Shown here in pieces: positions 1 to 5,237 of a stretch of 5,237 nt of DNA. Made by a program: the position numbers and the translations under genes. Under the pieces are notes generated by a model. The model was given only the letters and a program-made list of their open reading frames with translations, was not told where the DNA came from and searched no databases. Source of the stretch: Chloroflexi bacterium TMED70 (lineage in GTDB: Bacteria > Chloroflexota > Dehalococcoidia > Lucifugimonadales > Lucifugimonadaceae); assembly GCA_002171675.1 (NCBI GenBank), contig NHDX01000015.1:30147-35383 (forward strand), written 5' to 3'. Numbering within the stretch: position 1 is the stretch's first letter; each line of letters begins with the position of its first letter.

Positions 1-498
1 GAAGGTAAAGAGGAAACTTATACACTTGTTCGAAATATATCTAGGCATCCAGTAACAGACAAATTACTACACGTTGATTTCTTGAGAGTTGATATGGAAA
101 AAGCTATTGAAGTTCAAGTTCCTGTAACTCTAACAAACCAAGAAGATGCACCAGGTACAAGAGGAGGAGCAGGAGTAGTGACTCAAGGAACTTATGAGGT
201 AACAATTTTAGCTAAACCGCTTGAAATACCTTCCGCTTTAGAAGCAGATTGTTCCATATTAATAGATTTAGAAACATACTTTCTTGCAAAAGACTTAAAC
301 ATACCGGAAGGTGCTGAACTTACTTCAGATCCTGAATCACAAATAGCTTGGATACAACCACCTAGAGTTCAGGTAACAGAAGAAGAAATGGCTGCTTTAT
401 CTGGTGATGCTGAAGAAGGAGAAGTTGGTGAAGGAGATGAATCTTCAGATGGCGATGCAGGAGAATCTTCCGAAGAGCAAGGTAGTGAGGAACAATAA
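1..498 (+). CDS. rplY: Ribosomal protein bL25/CTC family, 5'-truncated by window edge
   Basis: This is a 5S rRNA-binding protein of the large ribosomal subunit, of the long two-domain CTC/TL5 type (general stress protein CTC). The frame is open from base 1, giving 165 visible residues; the first roughly 50-60 residues of the N-terminal 5S-binding domain lie outside the window. The visible start carries the family signature: RHPVTDKLLHVDFLRVD at residues 15-31, the end of the L25 domain. The beta-rich CTC C-terminal domain follows (about residues 32-125, including TQGTYEV and the LEIP segment). Residues 127-165 form a low-complexity tail with 17 Asp/Glu and no Lys/Arg, longer than the core fold needs. 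TTG at 82 could be mistaken for a start, but conserved L25 sequence continues upstream of it. Family assignment is confident; the role of the tail is unknown. The aminotransferase gene follows after 39 bp on the same strand. Confidence 0.95.
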   Translation, partial: EGKEETYTLVRNISRHPVTDKLLHVDFLRVDMEKAIEVQVPVTLTNQEDAPGTRGGAGVVTQGTYEVTILAKPLEIPSALEADCSILIDLETYFLAKDLNIPEGAELTSDPESQIAWIQPPRVQVTEEEMAALSGDAEEGEVGEGDESSDGDAGESSEEQGSEEQ

Positions 499-522
499 TA
501 AACATTGTTTAATATAAATACC

Positions 523-528
523 TAATAT
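523..528 (+). promoter_or_regulatory. Possible -10 element close to the aminotransferase start
   Basis: TAATAT lies 9 bp before the ATG at 538. No Shine-Dalgarno-like purine run is seen in the 39-bp gap. If this hexamer is a real -10 box, the transcript would begin within a few bases of the start codon (leaderless or nearly so). No convincing -35 box is seen at the right distance, and such hexamers are common by chance in DNA this AT-rich. Confidence 0.25.
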
Positions 529-537
529 CGACTAATA

Positions 538-1734
538 ATGTTATTTAAAGATTTAAAAGAGGCAGCAAAAGATCCAATTTTAGGATTATCTGAGGAATTT
601 AATAATGACTCAAATCCTAATAAAGTTAATTTGGCTGTAGGTGTTTACCAAGATGACAACGGGAAGACATCAACATTTGAATCAGTCCTTGAAGCTGAAA
701 AAATAATATTGGACATGGATCTTTCCAAATCATATAAACCTATTGATGGTGATAAGGAATTTCTTAAGAAGTCTTTAGAAATGATATTTGGAGAAAAAAT
801 TTTAGAAGAAAAGAAAACTTTTCCCATTGGTCTTAATACTCCAGGTGGAACAGGAGCACTTAAGCTAGTTTCTGAGTTTCTAAATGAATTTTCATCTAAA
901 TCAACCGTTTGGTTCAGTAATCCAACATGGGCTAATCATAAGCCAATTTTTGAATCATCTGGCTTCAAAACTAAAGGATATGACTATTTCGATAAAAATA
1001 GTAATAATATTGATTTTGAGAATATGATCTCAAGCATCAAATCAATACCATCTGGTGATATTATTGTTCTTCATGGTTGCTGTCATAATCCTACTGGATG
1101 CGACCTTCATGAAGATCAATGGAAAGAACTTGCTAATGTTCTAAAGCAAAACAATATAATAACAATTTGTGATTTTGCTTATCAAGGTCTTGCGGATGGA
1201 GTTGAACAAGATGCAATAGGCGTAAGAATATTAAGTGAAATTTTAGATGATATATTCATATGTTCAAGTTACTCTAAAAATTTTGGGTTATATAGTGAGA
1301 GAGTGGGATGTTTGTTCTATAGTACAAAAGATAAAAACAAATGTGAAAAAATCTTGAGTCAATTAAAGAAAACTGCAAGAACAATATACTCTAACCCACC
1401 TGCCCATGGATCAGAAATTGTAAAAATCATACTAAATGATGATCATTTGAAGAAGTTATGGATTAAGGATCTAACAATATTAAGAGAAAGAATTAAAGAT
1501 ATGAGATCTTCACTTAATTCTAATCTAATCAAACTGGGTTGCAAAAAAGATTTTTCTTTTATAGTTGATCAAAAAGGTATGTTTAGTTTTAGTGGGATAA
1601 ATAGTGATGATGTTAATAAATTAAAGGATGAGCATTCTATTTATATTGTAGGATCTGGGAGAATAAACATCGCAGGTATTACTACTAAAAATATTGATTA
1701 TATTAGTGGATGTATTAACAAAATAATTGGTTAA
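538..1734 (+). CDS. aspC: Aspartate/aromatic aminotransferase, class I (AspC/TyrB type)
   Basis: This PLP-dependent enzyme should transfer amino groups between aspartate (or an aromatic amino acid) and 2-oxoglutarate in the cytoplasm. Its 398 residues match the usual length of about 396-400. The subgroup I-alpha signature is clear: DPILGL near residue 12, the NLAVGVY segment at 31-37, and the pyrimidine-like LHGCCHNPTG at 178-187. Equivalents of the E. coli AspC active-site residues are all present: Y66 (Y70), W131 (W140), N184 (N194), D212 (D222), Y215 (Y225), S244 (S255), the Schiff-base lysine K247 in SSYSKNFG (K258), R255 (R266), R281 before YSNPPAHG (R292, binds the distal carboxylate) and R375 in SGRINIAG (R386, binds the alpha-carboxylate). 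R281 favours a dicarboxylic substrate, but TyrB enzymes keep it too, so aspartate versus aromatic preference is not settled. The ATG at 538 fits the family N-terminus. It has no clear ribosome binding site. Confidence 0.95.
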   Translation: MLFKDLKEAAKDPILGLSEEFNNDSNPNKVNLAVGVYQDDNGKTSTFESVLEAEKIILDMDLSKSYKPIDGDKEFLKKSLEMIFGEKILEEKKTFPIGLNTPGGTGALKLVSEFLNEFSSKSTVWFSNPTWANHKPIFESSGFKTKGYDYFDKNSNNIDFENMISSIKSIPSGDIIVLHGCCHNPTGCDLHEDQWKELANVLKQNNIITICDFAYQGLADGVEQDAIGVRILSEILDDIFICSSYSKNFGLYSERVGCLFYSTKDKNKCEKILSQLKKTARTIYSNPPAHGSEIVKIILNDDHLKKLWIKDLTILRERIKDMRSSLNSNLIKLGCKKDFSFIVDQKGMFSFSGINSDDVNKLKDEHSIYIVGSGRINIAGITTKNIDYISGCINKIIG

Positions 1735-1736
1735 TT

Positions 1737-3017
1737 TTATATATTACCTTCTAAACTTTGAAAAACTAATCCTGCAGGTGGCTTTGGCAAAAAGTTTGTG
1801 ACCTTAGGAGGCAATCTATCTCCAGAATTAACTGCTGATAAAAAACTATCCATAGGAATTGGCCTCATCATTAGTACAATTAAGTTATCTTTAGACAATA
1901 ACTTGTTTTTTATTTCATTTAGATCTGTTTCAAACATTATGTTTTCTTCAAAATCTTGTTGTAAGTTATGCTTAATAAAATTTTCATGGATAAATGTATA
2001 ATCATTTATTTGAGTTTTGTTATTTTCTGAATAAACATAAGTATTAATTTGATTATCTCTTTTAACTACTATCCCAAAATGAGTATTTATAAAGTTATTT
2101 TCTTCACAAATATCTTTATAAAATTTATTAATAAAATTTTCATCAAAAGATTGAGAAAATTTCTTATATTCATGAATATTTTTATTAGAATTTATTTTCT
2201 TCAATAACTCATCTATTTTAGATAATTCTAATTTTATATATCGATGATAAGATCGAGTAATTAATCCTGGTTCATTCATAGAAATCAATTGGATCATTCT
2301 GTAATTTATTGATTCTTTAGAATTTATTTCTCTTTTAGACCTTATATTAGACAAATATCTGAGACCTGCCTCGTACCTATGATGCCCATCCGCAATATAA
2401 ATTTTAGAATCTGAGAATTTCTCACAAATTAATCTTATAGTTCCTTTATCAGTAACTCGCCAAACTTTAATTTTTTGCAAGCCATCAGGTGAAATATCTA
2501 TATATGGTTTTTTACCAGAAATTGATTTGACTAAATTAGCAACAGTCTCTCTAGAATCGTCTTCATAAAGACATAATAATGGGCTATAGTTTGATCTTGC
2601 TACTTCCATAAGCTTAAATCTATCTTCGACCCATTCATCTCTCGTTTTTTCATGAGGGATAACTATTCTTTTTGAATAATCTTCGACCTTAATTGCACAT
2701 ATAAATCCCTTTCGAGTTATAGTTTTGTCACCATAAAAAAATTCTTCTTCAGTTACGTAAATTGAAGGAGAGTTATCCTGAATCAAAACTCCTTCTTTAA
2801 TCCATTTATTTTGAGTTTCAGCTGCTGAAAAATATGGATCTTCATCTAAACCTCTTAGCCCTAATTCAAGCCTAACAGTATTATAGTTAGAAATTTCATA
2901 TAACTTTTTTTGAAGCCTCGGAGAAATGCTATCAAAAGGAGGACAGACATTTGATGATAAATCTCCAGATATTTTTTGATTATATCTAATGCCCTTAAAC
3001 GGAAGTAGCTCTGCCAT
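1737..3017 (-). CDS. DUF1015 family protein (ParB/sulfiredoxin-like motif)
   Basis: This is a 426-residue soluble protein with no signal peptide or membrane segment. It matches the DUF1015 family along its full length: an N-terminal LLPFKGIRYN (residues 5-14), CPPFDSIS (25-32), NTVRLELG (46-53), IPHEKTR (120-126), the hallmark ADGHHRYEAG (209-218) and the family C-terminal end PPKVTNFLPKPPAGLVF (403-419). The biochemical function of the family is not firmly established. The GHHRYEA motif resembles the phosphate-binding motif of the ParB/sulfiredoxin/serine-kinase fold, and in clostridia DUF1015 genes sit beside serC and serA, so a role near serine metabolism is possible; this is inference. 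Residues about 265-340 (KINSNKN onward) are rich in Lys, Asn, Ile and Phe and look less conserved. The gene converges with the aminotransferase 2 bp away and is transcribed from the 3018-3125 region. The start at 3017 fits the family N-terminus. Confidence 0.9.
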   Translation of the reverse strand: MAELLPFKGIRYNQKISGDLSSNVCPPFDSISPRLQKKLYEISNYNTVRLELGLRGLDEDPYFSAAETQNKWIKEGVLIQDNSPSIYVTEEEFFYGDKTITRKGFICAIKVEDYSKRIVIPHEKTRDEWVEDRFKLMEVARSNYSPLLCLYEDDSRETVANLVKSISGKKPYIDISPDGLQKIKVWRVTDKGTIRLICEKFSDSKIYIADGHHRYEAGLRYLSNIRSKREINSKESINYRMIQLISMNEPGLITRSYHRYIKLELSKIDELLKKINSNKNIHEYKKFSQSFDENFINKFYKDICEENNFINTHFGIVVKRDNQINTYVYSENNKTQINDYTFIHENFIKHNLQQDFEENIMFETDLNEIKNKLLSKDNLIVLMMRPIPMDSFLSAVNSGDRLPPKVTNFLPKPPAGLVFQSLEGNI

Positions 3018-3073
3018 AAATTCTTAATATTTTTTTCTTATATTGTTATTTTATAGAAAATTTGAATAAAACA

Positions 3074-3101
3074 TTGTAACCATATTTATTTTATTTATCA
3101 T
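3074..3101 (+). promoter_or_regulatory. Candidate sigma-70-type promoter for the 70-aa gene
   Basis: TTGTAA (3074-3079) and TATCAT (3096-3101) are separated by 16 bp and resemble -35 and -10 boxes. The predicted transcript start near 3108 would leave a leader of about 18 nt containing the ribosome binding site at 3115-3119. The match was found by eye and the AT background is high. Confidence 0.35.
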
Positions 3102-3114
3102 TATAAAAAAACTA

Positions 3115-3119
3115 GGGAG
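3115..3119 (+). promoter_or_regulatory. Shine-Dalgarno site of the 70-aa gene
   Basis: GGGAG lies 6 bp before the ATG at 3126. It is the clearest ribosome binding site in the window and supports both the start codon and real translation of this short gene. The aminotransferase and ligA starts lack such a site. Confidence 0.75.
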
Positions 3120-3125
3120 TTTAAT

Positions 3126-3338
3126 ATGGCTGGTAAAAAAAAGTCTGTTTCATTTGAAATTCAAGAAGATATAGTTGGTATGCTCGAACATATTACCAAA
3201 AAGTATGATTTACCAAATATAGATAAGGCTATGAGATGTGTTCTAGATTTTGTGGCATTAGATGGAGATTGGGATGATATTTTTACTACTCGAAGATGCA
3301 TTAGGTGTGGTGGAAAACCTGGTTGGGAAGAAAAATAA
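3126..3338 (+). CDS. Small RHH-like protein with C-terminal CxxC motif
   Basis: This is a 70-residue protein I cannot assign to a named family. After a basic start (KKK at 4-6) comes a short predicted strand (SVSFEI, 7-12), a helix (about 13-26), a turn at DLPN and a second helix (about 31-44). This order and spacing resemble a ribbon-helix-helix (MetJ/Arc) DNA-binding domain, which acts as a dimer. An acidic linker (DGDWDD, 46-51) leads to RRCIRCGG with C58 and C61, then GW and a charged end. A single CxxC could bind zinc if shared between two subunits, or be redox active; C38 in helix 2 is the only other cysteine. A strong ribosome binding site and its own intergenic region support it as real. 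It converges with the acetyltransferase 3 bp away. A transcriptional regulator is the likeliest role, but this is inference from pattern only. Confidence 0.75.
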   Translation: MAGKKKSVSFEIQEDIVGMLEHITKKYDLPNIDKAMRCVLDFVALDGDWDDIFTTRRCIRCGGKPGWEEK

Positions 3339-3341
3339 TAC

Positions 3342-3776
3342 TCATAAAATTTTATACATCTCTATATGAGGAATATTAGCCTCAAGGAATATATTTCCTT
3401 TTTCTTCATATCCTGAATCAATGTAGAACTCTTTGGCGTGTAACTGCGCATGGAGAGTAATTATCTTAGCTCCTAGACGTTCAGCATTTACCTCCAAAAA
3501 ACTCAAAACCTTTCTTCCATATCCATTTTTTCTATATTTTTTTAATACAGCCATTCTTCCTATTGTCATATTATCTTTAGAAATATTTAATAATCTACCA
3601 GTTGCTAATGGTACTGAATCGAGATAGGCTAGTGCATGGAAGGATGAATTATCTAATTCATCAAGTTCTTCCTCTTTAGGAACTCCTTGTTCATTTATAA
3701 AAACTTCCTCTCTGATTTTTAAGCAATCAGAAATTTGTTTTGTGGTAGATGCTTCAATGACTTCTAATCTACTCAT
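3342..3776 (-). CDS. GNAT family N-acetyltransferase (YjcF-like)
   Basis: This 144-residue single-domain GNAT protein would transfer an acetyl (acyl) group from CoA to an unknown amine. It resembles the Bacillus YjcF group: IREEVFINEQGVPKEEELDE (21-40) forms the N-terminal helices and loop, ATGRL (58-62) leads into the core strands, and IGRMAV (72-77) is the strand before the acetyl-CoA pyrophosphate loop RKNGYG (82-87), which fits Q/RxxGxG/A. The LHAQLHAKEFY segment (108-118) with SGYEE matches the C-terminal helix and strand, and the end IPHIEMYK is typical. Length is normal for the group. The start at 3776 has GGAAG 8 nt upstream on the coding strand. An ATG at 3780 in another frame meets a stop after three codons. 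The stop is TGA, which shows TGA is not read as an amino acid here. The substrate cannot be predicted. Confidence 0.9.
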   Translation of the reverse strand: MSRLEVIEASTTKQISDCLKIREEVFINEQGVPKEEELDELDNSSFHALAYLDSVPLATGRLLNISKDNMTIGRMAVLKKYRKNGYGRKVLSFLEVNAERLGAKIITLHAQLHAKEFYIDSGYEEKGNIFLEANIPHIEMYKIL

Positions 3777-3840
3777 TCATAACACTTCCAAAATTAGTTG
3801 TAATATCTATAATTTAGTAATAATTTATAATTTTTTTTTT
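3777..3840. promoter_or_regulatory. Divergent promoter region between the GNAT gene and ligA
   Basis: This 64-bp gap serves two outward-reading genes. On the plus strand two perfect TATAAT hexamers occur, at 3808-3813 and 3826-3831. The second is followed by only nine T before the ligA ATG. No good -35 box pairs with either. On the minus strand GGAAG (3785-3789) is a plausible ribosome binding site for the acetyltransferase, and TATAGAT- and TATAAAT-like hexamers could be its -10. Confidence 0.45.
3826..3831 (+). promoter_or_regulatory. Possible -10 box placing ligA transcript start at its ATG
   Basis: A perfect TATAAT ends 9 bp before the ligA ATG, the same spacing as TAATAT before the aminotransferase ATG. 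The intervening bases are all T. There is no ribosome binding site, so if this box is used the mRNA would be leaderless or begin with a few U. Confidence 0.35.
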
Positions 3841-5237
3841 ATGGTTTCAAATCAAAGTAAAAGACAAATAGAAAATTTAAGAAGAGAAATAGAAAAAGCT
3901 AATGAAGCTTATTACATTGAAGAAAATTCGTCAATGTCTGATTTTGAGTATGACAAAAAATTTAGAGAATTAATTGATTTAGAAAAAAAATATCCTCAAC
4001 TAATCTCCGAGAATTCCCCTACTCAAAGAGTAGGAAGCCTTCCTGCAGAAAATTTTAATCAAGTTCAACACCAAACTCCAATGTTAAGTTTGTCGAATGT
4101 TTTTAATTACGAAGAATTAAAAGAATGGATAGAAAGAAACTCAAAAACTATTGGAGAAAATATCTTCCCTATTATGTGTGAATTAAAAATAGATGGACTG
4201 GCTGTTTCAGTGAAATATGTAAACGGGGTTTTATCTGAAGCGTCAACTAGAGGAAATGGAGTTACGGGTGAAGAAATAACTAATAATGTTAAAACGATAA
4301 GATCTCTTCCTCTAAGAATAAATAGTTTAGATTCATTAGAATTCAGAGGTGAAATATATTTTCCTAATTCAAAATTTAATCAATTTAATAACCAGAGAGA
4401 GTCAGAAGGATCAAGTATATATTCAAACCCTAGAAATGCAGCATCAGGCTCTGTTAGACAACTTGATCCATCTGAAACTTCAAAAAGACCTATAAATATT
4501 TTTTTCTATAGTCTTTTAGATGGTCAAGGGTCAGAATTATTAGATTCCCAATCAAAGGCTTTAGATAAAATAAAAGATTTAGGATTAAGGACTGAAAAAA
4601 ATCACAAAAAATTAAATTCTTTAGAAGAATTATTAGAATTTATTGAGTATTGGAGTTCCAAAAGATCAAATTTAGACTATGGAACTGATGGAATAGTAAT
4701 AAAAATAGATAACGTAAATTACCAAAAAAAACTAGGTAGTACAGGTAGAATACCTAGATGGGCCACAGCGTTCAAGTTTCCACCCGAAGTAGTTGAGACA
4801 ACTATAAAAAAGATCAATTTTAACGTTGGCAGGACTGGAGTATTGACACCATGGGCAGAATTAGAACCTGTAATAATCGATGGAGTAACTATAAGTAGAG
4901 CAACTCTTCACAACAAAGATGAAATTGAGAGAAAAGATCTAAGAGAGAAAGACTTAATTGAACTTCAAAGAGCAGGAGAAGTAATTCCACAAATACTAAG
5001 AGTATCTAAAAATAATAAGAGAGAAAAAGATTCTAAAAAGTTTCAGTTCCCTAAAAATTGTCTCCCTCCTTGTAACAGCATTCTCTTTGTAGACCCAAAT
5101 GAAGTTTCAATAATGTGCACAAATTCTTCGTGTGAAAATAAATTTGAAAGGTTGTTACAATATTTTGCTTCTAAAAATTGCATGGATATTGAAGGCTTAG
5201 GAAATAAAATTTGTTCTATACTTTTCAAAAATAATAT
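3841..5237 (+). CDS. ligA: NAD-dependent DNA ligase LigA, 3'-truncated by window edge
   Basis: This ligase seals nicks in duplex DNA during replication and repair, using NAD+ to adenylate its active-site lysine. The frame is open from 3841 to the edge: 465 residues of the usual ~670. Domain Ia (1-70) has the NMN-binding residues Y24/Y25, D34, Y37 and D38 and ends in SPTQRVG. The adenylation domain has the nucleophile K116 in the KIDG motif (116-119), R169-G170-E171, DGIVIK (283-288) and K312 in TAFKFPPE. The OB fold follows (NVGRTGVLTP at 328-337; RAGEVIPQI at 377-385). The zinc module has C407, C411, C426 and C431; the first pair is spaced CxxxC rather than the usual CPxC. The helix-hairpin-helix domain begins at MDIEGLG (448-454); the rest and the BRCT domain are off the window. 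The ATG fits the family N-terminus and no in-frame ATG, GTG or TTG start is seen just upstream. It lacks a ribosome binding site and is preceded by ten T. Confidence 0.97.
   Translation, partial: MVSNQSKRQIENLRREIEKANEAYYIEENSSMSDFEYDKKFRELIDLEKKYPQLISENSPTQRVGSLPAENFNQVQHQTPMLSLSNVFNYEELKEWIERNSKTIGENIFPIMCELKIDGLAVSVKYVNGVLSEASTRGNGVTGEEITNNVKTIRSLPLRINSLDSLEFRGEIYFPNSKFNQFNNQRESEGSSIYSNPRNAASGSVRQLDPSETSKRPINIFFYSLLDGQGSELLDSQSKALDKIKDLGLRTEKNHKKLNSLEELLEFIEYWSSKRSNLDYGTDGIVIKIDNVNYQKKLGSTGRIPRWATAFKFPPEVVETTIKKINFNVGRTGVLTPWAELEPVIIDGVTISRATLHNKDEIERKDLREKDLIELQRAGEVIPQILRVSKNNKREKDSKKFQFPKNCLPPCNSILFVDPNEVSIMCTNSSCENKFERLLQYFASKNCMDIEGLGNKICSILFKNN

Larger units (their letters stand above)
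3018..3125. promoter_or_regulatory. Divergent promoter region between DUF1015 and the 70-aa gene
   Basis: This 108-bp, extremely AT-rich gap must hold the promoters of both outward-reading genes. Minus-strand candidates for the DUF1015 gene are TATAAA- and TATAAG-like hexamers, paired only with poor -35 matches (TTACAA, TTCAAA). No strong ribosome binding site precedes the DUF1015 ATG; only AAGAA-type purines are seen. No clear operator or perfect palindrome stands out from the AT background. Confidence 0.4.

Noticed and set aside
82..84. TTG at 82 as the start of a shorter bL25 protein
   Set aside because: Conserved L25 sequence (RHPVTDKLLHVDF) continues in frame upstream to base 1, so the gene is cut by the window edge and does not start here.
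491..509. AACAAT/ATTGTT inverted repeat over the bL25 stop as a terminator
   Set aside because: The stem is six bp with only two G-C pairs, the loop is 7 nt, and TAATATA rather than a T-run follows. It is too weak in this AT-rich background.
645..827. Open minus-strand frame inside the aminotransferase gene
   Set aside because: It lies wholly antisense to a conserved enzyme and has no recognisable domain or ribosome binding site.
1798..2001. Open plus-strand frame inside the DUF1015 gene
   Set aside because: It is antisense to the conserved C-terminal part of DUF1015, and its protein has no family-like motif.
3344..3355. Perfect 12-bp palindrome ATAAAATTTTAT near the convergent stops
   Set aside because: It contains only A and T, has no loop, and encodes the last codons of the acetyltransferase. 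Such palindromes are expected by chance in this composition, and it would not make a stable hairpin.
3433..3627. Open plus-strand frame inside the acetyltransferase gene
   Set aside because: It is the antisense shadow of the GNAT core; its hydrophobic stretch comes from the reverse of Lys- and Glu-rich codons.
3126..3776. Toxin-antitoxin pair made of the RHH-like protein and the GNAT protein
   Set aside because: RHH antitoxins with GNAT toxins (AtaR/AtaT, TacA/TacT) are known, but those pairs are co-directional operons. Here the two genes converge, and the GNAT protein resembles YjcF rather than the TacT/AtaT group.
3778..3780. Upstream ATG at 3780 (minus strand) as the acetyltransferase start
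   Set aside because: It is in a different frame and meets a stop after three codons. The ATG at 3776 keeps the GNAT frame and has a suitable GGAAG 8 nt upstream.
5043..5228. Open minus-strand frame inside ligA
   Set aside because: It is antisense to the zinc and helix-hairpin-helix parts of LigA, which are clearly coding on the plus strand.

Overview
The window is AT-rich (about 30% GC by eye) and densely packed. It holds six protein-coding genes read with the standard bacterial code, separated by gaps of 2 to 108 bp. I see no RNA gene, mobile element, CRISPR array or phage gene. The small genome style, the DUF1015 protein type and the long CTC/L25 protein with an acidic tail suggest a free-living, streamlined bacterium. 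A marine Chloroflexota (SAR202-like) lineage is my best guess, but no marker here settles it.

Layout. The left edge (1-498, +) is the 3' part of the ribosomal protein bL25/CTC gene. After 39 bp comes a complete class I aspartate-type aminotransferase (538-1734, +). It meets tail to tail, 2 bp apart, a complete DUF1015 protein (1737-3017, -). A 108-bp divergent intergenic region then leads into a 70-residue protein with a ribbon-helix-helix-like front and a CxxC tail (3126-3338, +). That gene converges, 3 bp apart, with a YjcF-type GNAT acetyltransferase (3342-3776, -). A second divergent region of 64 bp, ending in a run of ten T, separates this from the NAD-dependent DNA ligase gene ligA (3841 to the right edge, +), which is cut off within its helix-hairpin-helix domain.

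How the genes relate. The strand order is + + - + - +, so most genes must be transcribed alone; only the bL25 and aminotransferase genes could share a transcript. Their products serve translation, amino-acid metabolism, DNA joining and acyl transfer, and do not form one pathway. I find no convincing new multi-gene system. The most unusual elements are the 70-residue RHH/CxxC protein, the DUF1015 protein with its ParB/sulfiredoxin-like GHHRYEA motif beside an aminotransferase, a shifted zinc-ligand cysteine in LigA, and a possible leaderless start arrangement in front of the aminotransferase and ligA genes.
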